NCBI RefSeq assembly: GCF_018223745.1
Contig: NZ_CP073653.1
Coordinates: 198,501 to 262,500 of the forward strand
DNA: 64,000 bases
Source of the DNA: Clostridium beijerinckii
Lineage (GTDB): Bacteria > Bacillota > Clostridia > Clostridiales > Clostridiaceae
Direction: 5' to 3'
Shown here: in pieces, positions 9,860 to 19,250 of the stretch
Layout of the letters: the number at the start of each line of letters is the position of its first letter
How positions within the stretch are numbered: the first letter of the stretch is position 1
Made by a program: the position numbers and the translations under genes
Notes under the pieces: model-generated
What the model was told of the DNA's origin: nothing
What the model saw: only the letters and a program-made list of their open reading frames with translations
Databases searched by the model: none

Positions 9860-9930
9860 GACATAGAAAATAAAATTGGAACTTAATTTATTATAGAGAT
9901 GTTTTCTTACTCAAGATATATATTTTTTTG

Positions 9931-9958
9931 TTGAATATGCTGGATTTTGAGATATAAT
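9931..9958 (+). promoter_or_regulatory. Candidate promoter for ecfA1-ecfA2-ecfT-truA
   Basis: TTGAAT (9931-9936), a 16-base spacer and TATAAT (9953-9958) lie about 95 bases before ecfA1. This is a good vegetative match and the only strong one between the rplQ terminator and ecfA1. Confidence 0.6.
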
Positions 9959-10053
9959 GAAAATAATAATTTAATATCAAAGATAACAATGTTGTCTTTG
10001 AAAAACATTTGTATAATATATTAAAACTATAAAACATTATGGGGAGGTACACT

Positions 10054-10905
10054 ATGAGTGATGCGATGATAAAGTGTGCAAAAGTATCTTTTAAATATGT
10101 AAAGGATACAGAAGGAGTTAAGCAAGAAAAATATGCGATAAAAGATGTAGATTTAGAGGTGAAAAAGGGGGAGTTTTTAGTAGTTTTAGGGCATAATGGA
10201 TCAGGTAAATCAACGATAGCTAAGCATATGAATGCATTGGTCGTACCATCAGAGGGAACAGTGATTGTAGATGGCTTGGATACTAGTAAAATGGAGAATG
10301 TTTGGGAGATTAGATCTAGAGCAGGAATGGTGTTTCAAAATCCTGATAACCAATTAGTTGCTACCATAGTAGAAGAAGATGTAGCTTTTGGACCTGAGAA
10401 TTTAGGAATAGAACCATTAGAGATAAGAAAAAGAGTCGATGAGAGTCTAGAGAAAGTTGGAATGAGCAAATATAAAAGGCATGCACCACATCTTTTATCT
10501 GGTGGGCAAAAGCAAAGAATTGCTATAGCAGGAATACTTGCAATACAACCTGAATGCATAATTTTTGATGAACCTACAGCAATGTTGGATCCATCAGGAA
10601 GAAGAGAAGTTCTAAAAACCATAAATGAATTAAATAAAGTTCATGGTATTACTATAGTATTAATAACACATTATATGGATGAGGCAGCTCAAGCTGATAG
10701 AATTGTAGTAATGGATGGTGGAAGTGTAAAAATGGAGGGGACTCCTAGAGAAATTTTTCCTCAGGTAGAGCGAATGAAAAAAATAGGTTTAGATGTTCCA
10801 CAGGTTACTGAATTAGCTTATGAGCTAAAAAAGGCAGGAATAGATATAAATGAAAAAATATTAAATGTGGATGAGATGGTGAATGAATTATGTCAATTAA
10901 AGTAG
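10054..10905 (+). CDS. ecfA1: ECF transporter ATPase EcfA1
   Basis: This is one of the two ATPases of the energy-coupling factor module that powers vitamin and metal uptake by several S-components. I start it at ATG 10054, since GGGGAGG lies 6 bases upstream; an ATG at 10039 would overlap that site. It has 283 residues, with Walker [10 protein letters not shown], signature LSGGQKQR, Walker [13 protein letters not shown] and the H-loop LITHYMDEA. It overlaps the start of ecfA2 by 16 bases. No substrate-specific S-component gene is nearby, so this is a shared (group II) module. Confidence 0.95.
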   Translation: MSDAMIKCAKVSFKYVKDTEGVKQEKYAIKDVDLEVKKGEFLVVLGHNGSGKSTIAKHMNALVVPSEGTVIVDGLDTSKMENVWEIRSRAGMVFQNPDNQLVATIVEEDVAFGPENLGIEPLEIRKRVDESLEKVGMSKYKRHAPHLLSGGQKQRIAIAGILAIQPECIIFDEPTAMLDPSGRREVLKTINELNKVHGITIVLITHYMDEAAQADRIVVMDGGSVKMEGTPREIFPQVERMKKIGLDVPQVTELAYELKKAGIDINEKILNVDEMVNELCQLK

Positions 10906-11759
10906 AAAATTTAACACACATATATATGCCTAAGAGTCCATTTGAAAAGATTGCATTGGACAATGTGTCTTTAGAAATAAAAGACGGAGAATTTGTAGCA
11001 CTAATTGGGCATACTGGCTCTGGTAAATCTACTTTAATACAACATTTTAATGGTTTACTAGAAGCAACTAGTGGAGAAATAATTGTTGATGGAACAAATA
11101 TTACTGATAAAAAAGCAAAGCTTACGGATATAAGAAAAAAGGTTGGCTTGGTATTTCAGTATCCAGAATATCAAATCTTTGAGGAAACTATAGCTAAGGA
11201 TATTGAATTTGGGCCTAGAAATTTAGGACTTTCCGATAGCGAAATTAATGATAGAGTAATTAGGGCGATGGAAATGGTTGGTCTAGACTATGAGACTTAT
11301 AAAGATAGATCGCCATTTGATTTAAGCGGCGGTCAGAAGAGAAGAGTTGCAATTGCAGGAGTTATAGCAATGCAACCTACAACACTAATATTGGATGAGC
11401 CTACGGCAGGGTTAGATCCAAAGGGTAGAGATGATATATTAGATCAGATAAGAAAGCTACATGAGGATTATAATATGACTATAATTATAGTTAGTCATAG
11501 TATGGAGGATGTTGCAAAGATTGCAGAAAGAATTATTGTGATGAATGGTGGAAAAGTAGCACTACAAGGAACTCCAGCAGAAGTATTTAAAGAAGTTGAT
11601 GTGCTAGAGAAGATAGGACTTGGCGTTCCTCAGGTAACATATCTAATAAGAGAACTAAGAAAAAAAGGATTTGACATTCCAGATAATATATTTACGATAG
11701 AGGAAGCAAAAAAGCAACTTTTGTCTACTTTGAGGATAAATAAAGTGAAAGGGGAATAG
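10890..11759 (+). CDS. ecfA2: ECF transporter ATPase EcfA2
   Basis: This is the second ATPase of the energy-coupling module, forming a heterodimer with EcfA1. It has 289 residues with Walker [10 protein letters not shown], the Q-loop [10 protein letters not shown], signature LSGGQKRR, Walker [12 protein letters not shown] and the H-loop IVSHSMEDV. It starts inside ecfA1 and ends 8 bases before ecfT, pointing to a single transcript and coupled translation. The [14 protein letters not shown] Q-loop is typical of the A2 paralogue. Confidence 0.95.
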   Translation: MSIKVENLTHIYMPKSPFEKIALDNVSLEIKDGEFVALIGHTGSGKSTLIQHFNGLLEATSGEIIVDGTNITDKKAKLTDIRKKVGLVFQYPEYQIFEETIAKDIEFGPRNLGLSDSEINDRVIRAMEMVGLDYETYKDRSPFDLSGGQKRRVAIAGVIAMQPTTLILDEPTAGLDPKGRDDILDQIRKLHEDYNMTIIIVSHSMEDVAKIAERIIVMNGGKVALQGTPAEVFKEVDVLEKIGLGVPQVTYLIRELRKKGFDIPDNIFTIEEAKKQLLSTLRINKVKGE

Positions 11760-11767
11760 ACAAAATT

Positions 11768-12574
11768 ATGTTGAAGAATATTACAATAGGACAATATTTA
11801 CCTGGAGAGTCATTTGTTCATAAGTTAGATCCTAGAACAAAAATACTTATATCAATACTTTTTATTGCATGTTTATTTATCATAAATAAATTTATAGGTT
11901 ATACTTTTGTCGTTGTTTTTTTACTAGCTATAATATTGATCGCAAAGGTGCCATTTAGATTTATTTTTAATGGATTGAAGCCAATTTTTCTATTGATAGT
12001 CTTAACAGCTGCTCTAAATATATTTATGGTTAGGGGAGCTGAAGGGACAGAAGTTTTTAGTATTGGATTTTTAAAGGCATATCCAGAGGGGTTAAGTATT
12101 GCAGCATTTATGGCAATAAGATTAATTCTATTAATAGTAGGAACATCACTGTTAACATTAACAACATCTCCAATTGAGTTAACTGATGGAATCGAAAAAT
12201 TATTAAGGCCAATTGGAAAAGAAATGGCTCATGAACTTGCTATGATGATGACAATAGCCTTACGATTTATACCTACTTTAATAGATGAAACGGATAAAAT
12301 AATGAAAGCTCAGAAGGCTAGAGGAGCTGATTTTGAGTCAGGCGGAATAATAAAAAAGGCTAAGAGTTTAGTACCATTATTAGTGCCTCTATTTATCAGT
12401 TCATTTAGAAGAGCAGATGAATTAGCAATGGCAATGGAAGCAAGAGGCTATAGAGGTGGTGCTGGGCGAACTAGAATGAAAATACTTGAATTTTCGTATA
12501 GGGACCTGGTTGCTTTTATTGTATTTTGTATTTTAGTTTTATGGTGCATAGCTGTAAGATTCATTATGCTATAG
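11768..12574 (+). CDS. ecfT: ECF transporter transmembrane protein EcfT
   Basis: This is the membrane coupling subunit that links the two ATPases to substrate-binding S-components. It has 268 residues with about five hydrophobic helices. The two Ala-Arg-Gly coupling motifs are present: KAQKARGADFESG and AMEARGYRGG. The N-terminal GQYLPGESFVHKLDPRTKI is typical. It follows ecfA2 directly. The ecfA1-ecfA2-ecfT-truA order after rplQ is widespread in Firmicutes. Confidence 0.95.
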   Translation: MLKNITIGQYLPGESFVHKLDPRTKILISILFIACLFIINKFIGYTFVVVFLLAIILIAKVPFRFIFNGLKPIFLLIVLTAALNIFMVRGAEGTEVFSIGFLKAYPEGLSIAAFMAIRLILLIVGTSLLTLTTSPIELTDGIEKLLRPIGKEMAHELAMMMTIALRFIPTLIDETDKIMKAQKARGADFESGGIIKKAKSLVPLLVPLFISSFRRADELAMAMEARGYRGGAGRTRMKILEFSYRDLVAFIVFCILVLWCIAVRFIML

Positions 12575-12590
12575 GAGTAAGATAACTTAA

Positions 12591-13325
12591 ATGAGAAATA
12601 TAAAATTAATTATTGAGTTTGATGGAAGTAACTTTTGCGGATGGCAAAGGCAACCTAAAGGAAGAACTGTTCAAAAAGTAATAGAGACAGCAATATTTAA
12701 GGCTACTGGAGAGGAAATTATGATTAATGGAAGTTCCAGGACTGATGCGGGTGTTCACGCAAGGGAAATGGTTGCAAATTTTTTGACTAATTCTTCAATA
12801 CCTGGAGATAAGTTCAGAGAAGCTATTAATACAAGATTGCCAGAAGATGTATCTATAATTAAATCAGAAGAGGTAAGTGAAGATTTTCATGCAAGATATT
12901 CATCAAAGGGAAAGACATACTCTTATACAATCGTAAATAGATATGAAAGGTTATCTTTAGGTCATCAATATCTGTATCATTATAAGTATAAATTGGATAT
13001 AAATGAGATGAGAAGAGCATGTGAATATTTTATAGGGAGACATGACTTTAGGGCGTTTATGTCTCCAGGAAGCTCAATAAAAACTACAACAAGAACTATT
13101 CAGGATCTCTATATAGAGCAAAATGGAAATGAAATAAAAATATTTATTACGGCTGATGGATTTTTGTATAATATGGTGAGAATAATAGTAGGCACATTAA
13201 TAAAGATTGGAAATGGAAAGCTGGAAGCAGAAAATATAAAAGATATAATAGAAGAAGGAAATAGAAAAAAAGCAGGAATGTGCGTACCGCCAAACGGATT
13301 AATATTAGAAAAAGTTTTCTATTAA
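12591..13325 (+). CDS. truA: tRNA pseudouridine(38-40) synthase
   Basis: TruA converts uridines 38-40 in the anticodon arm of many tRNAs to pseudouridine. It has 244 residues. The catalytic aspartate is in SRTDAGVHA; other family blocks are [27 protein letters not shown] and [12 protein letters not shown]. It is the last gene of the ecf cluster, 16 bases after ecfT, and ends immediately before the rplM promoter. Confidence 0.96.
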   Translation: MRNIKLIIEFDGSNFCGWQRQPKGRTVQKVIETAIFKATGEEIMINGSSRTDAGVHAREMVANFLTNSSIPGDKFREAINTRLPEDVSIIKSEEVSEDFHARYSSKGKTYSYTIVNRYERLSLGHQYLYHYKYKLDINEMRRACEYFIGRHDFRAFMSPGSSIKTTTRTIQDLYIEQNGNEIKIFITADGFLYNMVRIIVGTLIKIGNGKLEAENIKDIIEEGNRKKAGMCVPPNGLILEKVFY

Positions 13326-13339
13326 ATGATAAAAATGTG

Positions 13340-13368
13340 TTGACACGCCCGTGTGCGTGTATTATAAT
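13340..13368 (+). promoter_or_regulatory. Consensus promoter of rplM-rpsI
   Basis: TTGACA (13340-13345), a 17-base spacer and TATAAT (13363-13368) match the vegetative consensus at all twelve positions. The spacer is unusually GC-rich for this genome. Confidence 0.9.
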
Positions 13369-13398
13369 AGGTTTGTTTGTTAAAACATTTATGTATAT

Positions 13399-13421
13399 AA
13401 GATCCACTAGCCCCGGGTCTT
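13399..13421 (+). promoter_or_regulatory. L13-type leader hairpin
   Basis: AAGATCC (13399-13405) pairs with GGGTCTT (13415-13421, one G-U pair) around the loop ACTAGCCCC, about 30 bases after the expected transcription start. A second small hairpin (TTACTT/AAGTAA) follows near 13435-13454. Firmicutes rplM-rpsI operons are known to carry an L13-responsive leader. Assignment here is inferred from position and shape. Confidence 0.55.
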
Positions 13422-13485
13422 GACATAAAAAATCTTACTTAAAATAATAAGTAAAGAATTAATGTAAGTTCAGGGAGGGAAACAG

Positions 13486-13920
13486 ATGAAATCATACATT
13501 GCTAAAGCAAGTGAAATTGAAAGAAAATGGTATGTAGTTGATGCTGCTGGTAAGCCACTAGGTAGAGTTGCTAGCCAAGTTGCTTCAATTTTAAGAGGTA
13601 AAAATAAACCAACATTTACACCTAATGTTGACTGCGGAGATTTTGTTATTGTAATTAATGCAGAAAAGGTAGTTTTAACTGGTAAGAAATTAGATCAAAA
13701 ATTAATGAGAAAGCATAGTCTTTACCCAGGCGGATTAAAAGAAACTCCTTATAGAGTAGTATTAGATAAAAAGCCTGAATTTGCTTTTGAAGAAGCAGTA
13801 AGAAGAATGCTTCCAAACGGTGTTTTAGGAAGACAAATGTTAAAGAAATTAAATGTATATAGAGGTGCAGAACATAATCATGCGGCTCAAAAACCAGAAG
13901 TACTAGAATTAAGATACTAA
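13486..13920 (+). CDS. rplM: 50S ribosomal protein L13
   Basis: L13 is an early-assembly large-subunit protein. It has 144 residues with the family blocks [43 protein letters not shown] and [29 protein letters not shown] precedes ATG 13486. It forms a two-gene operon with rpsI, with a dedicated promoter and structured leader. Confidence 0.97.
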
Positions 13921-13946
13921 TACGATCTCGGGAGGAGGAAAAAGAA

Positions 13947-14339
13947 ATGGCAAAAGTTCAATACATGGGAACTGGAAGAAGAAAGAAATCAGTTGCAAGA
14001 GTAAGACTTGTACCAGGAAGTGGTAAGGTTCTTGTAAATAAAAGAGAAATAGAAAACTTTTTTGGTTTAGAAACATTAAGAGTTATCGTAAACCAACCAT
14101 TAGTTTTAACTGGAACTAAGGATAGATTTGACGTTTTAGTAAATGTTCACGGTGGTGGATTTACAGGTCAAGCAGGAGCTATTAGACATGGTATAGCTAG
14201 AGCATTAGTTAAATCTGATGAAGCTTTAAAGCCAGAATTAAAGAAGGCTGGATTCTTAACAAGAGACCCAAGAATGAAAGAAAGAAAGAAATACGGTCTT
14301 AAAGCAGCAAGAAGAGCTCCACAATTCTCAAAGAGATAA
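13947..14339 (+). CDS. rpsI: 30S ribosomal protein S9
   Basis: S9 reaches the P site with its C-terminal tail. It has 130 residues ending in the invariant SKR (RRAPQFSKR). It also has [16 protein letters not shown] at the N-terminus and [20 protein letters not shown] in the middle. GGAGGAGG lies about 8 bases before ATG 13947. It ends 12 bases before a strong intrinsic terminator. Confidence 0.97.
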   Translation: MAKVQYMGTGRRKKSVARVRLVPGSGKVLVNKREIENFFGLETLRVIVNQPLVLTGTKDRFDVLVNVHGGGFTGQAGAIRHGIARALVKSDEALKPELKKAGFLTRDPRMKERKKYGLKAARRAPQFSKR

Positions 14340-14351
14340 TATTTGGAGATC

Positions 14352-14388
14352 AAAAATCCCACAAACGCGGTGTTTGTGGGATTTTTAT
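14352..14388 (+). terminator. Intrinsic terminator after rpsI
   Basis: AAAAATCCCACAAAC pairs with GTTTGTGGGATTTTT around a 5-base loop, followed by further Ts. The A-rich 5' arm makes it potentially bidirectional. Confidence 0.9.
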
Positions 14389-14844
14389 TTTATATAAAAA
14401 TATGTGATTTTAAAGAACAAATATAAATAATAGTTATTACATTTCTAGTAATGCGGTTCTGGTGCCACTTCCTAATATAGTTATAAATTCTTCTATTATA
14501 TATATGTTCAAACTAAGCCTATATATTTTTGCCTTAAATGAATTCTTTAGCTATTACAAGTCTAAATATGGCGCTACTATATACAATATATATAAGTTCT
14601 AAATGGTATAATTCATTTTTAATAAAATTATTAACATTTCTATATATGGTAATTACAAATGGATTTCAATTGATGAAATATTTTAGATATTATATTAAAA
14701 ATTGTGGTGATACATCTATTGGGTGTTCTATAAAATATGCTTAATAAAAAATAAAAGTTTATTAATATAAATGAATTTGAATAATTAAGATTGTATAGCA
14801 AACAATACACTATGTAAGTCTAAATGATTTGGAGGAATAGTTTT
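14389..14844. other. AT-rich intergenic region without a convincing gene
   Basis: About 455 bases between the rpsI terminator and cwlD. The only open frame of note (14538-14744, 68 codons) has no ribosome binding site and a composition like translated non-coding AT-rich DNA. I see no repeat or structured RNA that I can support. Confidence 0.5.
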
Positions 14845-15507
14845 ATGAGAATGAAAAAATGGATAGCATTGTTCTGCATATTTTGCTTAATGTCTGGAAT
14901 TCCAGTAAGAACAAATTCCGAAGAAAATAAAGATAAAAGGATAATATTGATAGATCCTGGTCATGGAGGAATTGATGGGGGAGCAAAATCAAAGAGTGGA
15001 ACTATAGAGAAGGATATAAATTTATCTATATCCTTAAAGTTAAAACAGGAGCTGGAGGATGCTGGATATGCTGTGTATATGACAAGAGAAGGAGATTCTC
15101 AATTGGATGCGAAGAAAGTTAAAGATCTCAATGCCAGATGTCAAATGAAGAAAGATGTTAAATGTGATACATTTATATCTATACATCAGAATATGTTTCC
15201 ACAGTCCAGTTGCTTTGGGTCTCAAGTTTGGTATTCATCGAATGAGATCAGCAAGTCTTTAGCAGAAAATATTCAAGCATCACTCAAAGAAACAATAAAT
15301 GACAATAATAAGAGAGTTCCCAAGGCAGCAAAGGAACAATATAGAATACTTAGAGATGGATATGAGGGTGCATGTGTTCTCGTAGAATGTGGCTTTTTAT
15401 CTAATTATGAGGAAGAGCAAAAACTAAAAAGTGATGAACATCAGGACAAAATAGCAAAAGGAATAACAGCTGGTATCAATAAATATTTTGAAAGTAAAGA
15501 TAGCTAG
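14845..15507 (+). CDS. cwlD: N-acetylmuramoyl-L-alanine amidase CwlD
   Basis: CwlD cleaves stem peptides from muramic acid so that muramic-delta-lactam can form in spore cortex. It has 220 residues from ATG 14845, which follows GGAGG; an in-frame ATG at 14824 lies upstream of that site. A signal peptide (KKWIALFCIFCLMSGIPV) is followed by an Amidase_3 domain. Its zinc residues are His in DPGHGGIDGG, Glu in GTIEKDINLS and His in ISIHQNMF, with catalytic Glu in VLVECGFLSN. Position after rpsI is usual for clostridia. Expression is presumably by a sporulation sigma factor, but I could not assign that promoter. Confidence 0.9.
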   Translation: MRMKKWIALFCIFCLMSGIPVRTNSEENKDKRIILIDPGHGGIDGGAKSKSGTIEKDINLSISLKLKQELEDAGYAVYMTREGDSQLDAKKVKDLNARCQMKKDVKCDTFISIHQNMFPQSSCFGSQVWYSSNEISKSLAENIQASLKETINDNNKRVPKAAKEQYRILRDGYEGACVLVECGFLSNYEEEQKLKSDEHQDKIAKGITAGINKYFESKDS

Positions 15508-15570
15508 TTATTTAATTTCATAAAAATGGGACCAACTTTTATGCTGTTTTTTGGATAGTCATAAGAGTGG

Positions 15571-15576
15571 TATAAT
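15571..15576 (+). promoter_or_regulatory. Candidate orphan promoter (extended -10) after cwlD
   Basis: TGGTATAAT (15568-15576) is an extended -10 box with no gene start for the next 500 bases. No good -35 is visible. It could drive transcription through the structured repeat at 15705-15810. Confidence 0.3.
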
Positions 15577-15704
15577 TTGTCTACTAATAAAAAAAGATTA
15601 TACAATAACAAACAGGTTAAAAGAACAATTAAAAAGTAAATTAGTATAGTAAGGAATTTATCTAAATTTTTAGGGTTCATAAATTAACCTCTCAAATATA
15701 TAAA

Positions 15705-15810
15705 ATAATTATATATGTTGCAATTGAATTCTTGCATTTTTAAAATTCAATACTTGGCTTACAAGTATTTTAAATGTAAGCCAGTTATTGCAACATATAT
15801 ATATAATTAT
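15705..15810. repeat. Large inverted repeat enclosing two hairpins
   Basis: ATAATTATATATGTTGCAAT at the left end is complementary to ATTGCAACATATATATATAATTAT at the right end, apart from a 4-base insertion. Inside are TTGAATT/AATTCAA and GGCTTAC/GTAAGCC hairpins; ACTTG/CAAGT offers an alternative pairing. The rest of 15508-16085 holds no recognisable gene. The object could be a non-coding RNA, a miniature transposable element or a distant terminator; the sequence does not decide. Confidence 0.45.
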
Positions 15811-16085
15811 AGTAGTAATGAACTATAATTATGAGCGATAAATTTAAAAATAGAGAAAGTATTTAGTAATATTAAGCAGGAAAATACTAAAAATCATCAT
15901 AGAGAATGCTCCGTTTATGATTATGATGTACAGTATATACCGCAATTGCTTGTATGGAGGTCTGAGAATTATTGGATCAAATAAAATTTATTTGGGGTTG
16001 TAAATAGTAAGAAATACTTTTAAACTTATATGTAGTAATAAGTATAAATGTATAGTTTATAAGCGATAATAAAGGAGCTGTAAGA

Positions 16086-16928
16086 ATGAGAGAAATAAAT
16101 GTTGAACTTATAACAGAAGCTATTAAAAATTTATCAATTGAAGCTAATTATTTCTTAGGATCAGATATTAATGATGCATTATTAAATGCTAAGAAAGAAG
16201 AACCATGGAAATTAGCATCAGATGTTTTAGATAAGATATTAATAAATTCAGAAATTGCAAGAAATGAAAAAATGCCTATGTGCCAAGATACGGGAATGGC
16301 ATGTGTATTTATTGAAATAGGACAAGATGTTCATTTAGTTGGTGGAAGGATTGAAGATGCTATTAATGAAGGAGTACGTAGGGGATATGAGGAAGGATTT
16401 CTAAGAAAATCGGTAGTAAAAGATCCGATAAGAAGAGTTAATACAAAGGACAACACTCCAGCTATAATATATTATGACATAGTGGATGGTGATAAGGTTA
16501 AGATCATATTAGCACCAAAGGGATTTGGTTCTGAAAATATGAGTAAAATAGGTATGTTAAAGCCATCAGATGGACTGGATGGAGTGAAGAAGTTCATAAT
16601 AGATACAGTTAAAGCGGCAGGACCTAACCCATGTCCTCCTATGGTAATAGGTGTTGGAATTGGAGGGACTTTTGATAAGGCAGCATACTTAGCTAAGAAA
16701 GCATTATTAAGACCCATCGATATAAGGAATGAAGATGAATTTTATAAGGAATTAGAATTGGAACTATTACAAGAAGTAAATAAATTGGGAATTGGACCAC
16801 AAGGCTTCGGAGGTAAAACAACTGCATTAGGGTTAAATATAGAGACTTATTCAACGCATATTGCGGGGTTACCTGTTGCGGTAAATATAAATTGTCATGC
16901 TACCAGACATAAAGAGGTAATACTATAA
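16086..16928 (+). CDS. fumA: Class I fumarate hydratase, alpha subunit
   Basis: This is the N-terminal half of a two-subunit, oxygen-sensitive [4Fe-4S] hydratase that interconverts fumarate and malate. It has 280 residues. Three cysteines in conserved settings are the likely cluster ligands: C66 (MCQDTG), C183 (NPCPPM) and C270 (NCHATRH). AAAGGAG precedes ATG 16086. The beta-subunit gene follows after about 200 bases. A tartrate dehydratase alpha subunit is a close alternative, but pairing and motifs favour fumarase. The symbol is by analogy with two-subunit fumarases. Confidence 0.85.
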   Translation: MREINVELITEAIKNLSIEANYFLGSDINDALLNAKKEEPWKLASDVLDKILINSEIARNEKMPMCQDTGMACVFIEIGQDVHLVGGRIEDAINEGVRRGYEEGFLRKSVVKDPIRRVNTKDNTPAIIYYDIVDGDKVKIILAPKGFGSENMSKIGMLKPSDGLDGVKKFIIDTVKAAGPNPCPPMVIGVGIGGTFDKAAYLAKKALLRPIDIRNEDEFYKELELELLQEVNKLGIGPQGFGGKTTALGLNIETYSTHIAGLPVAVNINCHATRHKEVIL

Positions 16929-17132
16929 AAACTATGATTTAAATAAGATATATATAAGTTCTAAATAACATAGCTAATTCTTTATGAACTATCTAACTTT
17001 CATTATTTGACTGCTTAAGATGAAGCTTTGATGAATTAAATTTTTTAGAGTCATATATTTTATTAAAAGTCTAATTGGTAAGAATGCATTAGAAATAAAA
17101 ATTGAAATTATATGTATGATTGGAGAAAAGGT

Positions 17133-17690
17133 ATGGAAATTAAATTAGAGACACCTCTTAATGAAGAAAAGATAAGACAATTAAAAGCAGGAGATAGTAT
17201 TTTGTTAAGTGGGATAATATATTCTGCTAGAGATGCCGCACATAAAAGATTGATAGAATTGCTTTATGAAGGGAAGGAACTGCCTTTTAATATAAAAGAT
17301 CAGGTTATATACTATGTTGGACCATCACCAGCTAAGCCAGGTACTGTTATAGGATCTGCTGGTCCAACAACTAGCTACAGAATGGATGCTTATGCACCTA
17401 AATTAATGGACATTGGACTAAAAGGAATGATAGGTAAAGGTGCAAGAAACGGTGAAGTAATTAGTTCAATCAAAAGCAATGAGGCAGTATACTTTGGAGC
17501 AATTGGAGGGGCGGCCGCATTAATAGGAAAAAGTATTATTAAGTCTGAAATAATCGCTTATGAAGATTTAGGTGCTGAAGCTATAAGAAAAATGGAGGTT
17601 AAGGATATGCCTCTAGTTGTTATTATAGATGCTCAAGGAAATAACTTGTATGAAATTGGTCAAAGAGAATATTTAGATTCGGTAAAATAA
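17133..17690 (+). CDS. fumB: Class I fumarate hydratase, beta subunit
   Basis: This is the partner of the preceding alpha subunit, 185 residues from ATG 17133, which has GGAG 7 bases upstream. An in-frame ATG at 17112 is upstream of that site and is rejected. Characteristic stretches are GPSPAKPGTVIGSAGPTTSYRMD, GMIGKGARNGEV and AIGGAAALIGKSI. The 204-base gap from the alpha gene has no obvious terminator. As with the alpha subunit, L(+)-tartrate dehydratase is the main alternative annotation. Confidence 0.85.
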   Translation: MEIKLETPLNEEKIRQLKAGDSILLSGIIYSARDAAHKRLIELLYEGKELPFNIKDQVIYYVGPSPAKPGTVIGSAGPTTSYRMDAYAPKLMDIGLKGMIGKGARNGEVISSIKSNEAVYFGAIGGAAALIGKSIIKSEIIAYEDLGAEAIRKMEVKDMPLVVIIDAQGNNLYEIGQREYLDSVK

Positions 17691-17730
17691 AATGAAGTTA
17701 TATATTAAGCCGTATTAAAAGGAGAAATAT

Positions 17731-18492
17731 ATGAGCAGAATTAAGTTACCAGGAAAAGAGAAAAATAAAAGAATACTATTATTTGTGCTAGTGCTAATAG
17801 CATTGGGAATAATATCTCATGAATTTATAGAAAATGGAAATGGAAAGGATAAGAAATATAAAGAAGAAAAAGAAATAATAATGCCTGAGGGAACGCAACA
17901 ATCAGATAATAATGTAGCCAATAAAGAACTAGAAAGTATAGATATGAAGGATGATTCTAAAAAGGCTGTTAATGATAAAACAAATGAAAAGTCTAGTTAT
18001 TCGGAAAGGGAAAATGAATTATACGACGAAGCATATAATTTATTTTTTTCACATAAGTACACTGAGTCAATTAGCAAAGCAGATTTGCTTATAAATGAAT
18101 TTCCAAGTAATGCAATGGGATATAATATAAGAGGAATTGCGAAGTCTTATAATGGAGATTTCAATAGTGGTATAGATGATATAGATAAGGCATTAAGTAT
18201 TGATAACAATTATGGATATGCAAGGTTTAATAAAGCACTTACATATGAATTATATGGAAGAATGGATGATGCACTTGAATGGTATAATAAGGCTTTAGAT
18301 GTTGAAGATTATGAATGGAGTTATTATGGTATAGCATCTATTTATGGAAGAAGAGGAGACATAAAAAATACAATGCTGTATTTGAATAAAGCAATACAAA
18401 TAGATGCATCAATAAAGGAAATAGCAAAAGAAGAACATGATTTTGATCCAGTCAAAAATTCAGAAGAATTTAAAAAAGCAGTGTATAATTAA
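17731..18492 (+). CDS. Membrane-anchored TPR protein
   Basis: The protein has 253 residues with one N-terminal membrane helix (RILLFVLVLIALGIISHEFI, about residues 14-33). A charged low-complexity linker follows, then at least three tetratricopeptide repeats (about 90-230; for example AMGYNIRGIAKSYNGDFNSGIDDIDKAL). It is probably anchored with the repeats outside the membrane. TPRs bind proteins; the partner is unknown. AAAGGAG precedes ATG 17731. It lies 65 bases before the two-component genes, so a link to that system is possible but not shown. Confidence 0.65.
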   Translation: MSRIKLPGKEKNKRILLFVLVLIALGIISHEFIENGNGKDKKYKEEKEIIMPEGTQQSDNNVANKELESIDMKDDSKKAVNDKTNEKSSYSERENELYDEAYNLFFSHKYTESISKADLLINEFPSNAMGYNIRGIAKSYNGDFNSGIDDIDKALSIDNNYGYARFNKALTYELYGRMDDALEWYNKALDVEDYEWSYYGIASIYGRRGDIKNTMLYLNKAIQIDASIKEIAKEEHDFDPVKNSEEFKKAVYN

Positions 18493-18557
18493 TATTTAGA
18501 AGATAAGTTCATTGTAAAACAATATTATGTGAGACGTGAACTTTAGGAGGAATTTGT

Positions 18558-19250
18558 ATGTTCAATGTATTAGTAGTTGATGACGAAAAGGAAATACGAG
18601 ATGCAATTGAAATATATTTAAGAGGCGAAAATTTAAAAGTATTTAAGGCTGAGGATGGATTGGAAGCTTTAGATATTCTTGAAAAAGAAAAAATACATTT
18701 AATTATACTAGATATAATGATGCCTAGATTTGATGGGATACGTACTTGTTTAAAGATAAGAGAAAGTCAAAACTTACCTATAATAATGTTATCTGCAAAA
18801 GGCGAAGATTCAGATAAAATATTAGGATTAAATGTAGGGGCGGATGATTATATAACTAAACCATTTAACCACTTAGAATTGGTAGCAAGAGTTAAATCTC
18901 AATTAAGAAGGTATGAGAAACCTCTAAATGTAGAAGAGGGTAAGGATATAATTAAAGTTAAAGATTTAGTAATAGATACCGTTGCAAAAAAGATTACTTT
19001 GCGAGGGGAAGATGTTAAGGTAACAGCTACAGAATACAAAATATTATATTTGCTAGCATCAAACTTAGGAAAAGTATTTTCTATTAAAGAGATATACGAA
19101 AACGTGTGGGAAGAGATATTTTACAAAAGTGAAAATACAGTAACCGTACATATTAGGAGAATAAGAGAAAAAATTGAAATAAACACAAAAGAGCCTGAAT
19201 ATATCAAGGTGGTGTGGGGGATTGGATACAAGATTGAAAAGGAAGATTAA
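18558..19250 (+). CDS. OmpR-family response regulator
   Basis: The protein has 230 residues. The receiver domain has acidic residues DDE near the N-terminus, the phospho-acceptor D52 (LIILDIMMP) and the conserved lysine in DDYITKPFN. The C-terminal winged helix has TATEYKILYLLASNLGKVFS and VTVHIRRIREKI. AGGAGG precedes ATG 18558. Its last 29 bases overlap the sensor kinase gene. An inverted repeat AAGTTCA/TGAACTT (about 18504-18545) just upstream could be a regulator site. Target genes cannot be read from the sequence. Confidence 0.9.
   Translation: MFNVLVVDDEKEIRDAIEIYLRGENLKVFKAEDGLEALDILEKEKIHLIILDIMMPRFDGIRTCLKIRESQNLPIIMLSAKGEDSDKILGLNVGADDYITKPFNHLELVARVKSQLRRYEKPLNVEEGKDIIKVKDLVIDTVAKKITLRGEDVKVTATEYKILYLLASNLGKVFSIKEIYENVWEEIFYKSENTVTVHIRRIREKIEINTKEPEYIKVVWGIGYKIEKED

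Noticed and set aside
13401..13417. Polylinker-like sequence (BamHI/SpeI/SmaI-like) in the rplM leader
   Set aside because: It resembles a cloning-vector site but forms part of a coherent hairpin in the place of the L13 leader, and the flanks are continuous genome.
14538..14744. 68-codon open frame between rpsI and cwlD
   Set aside because: No ribosome binding site, and a composition like translated AT-rich non-coding DNA.
17509..17518. NotI-like site GCGGCCGC in the fumarase beta gene
   Set aside because: It encodes conserved Gly-Ala-Ala-Ala in frame, so it is native coding sequence.
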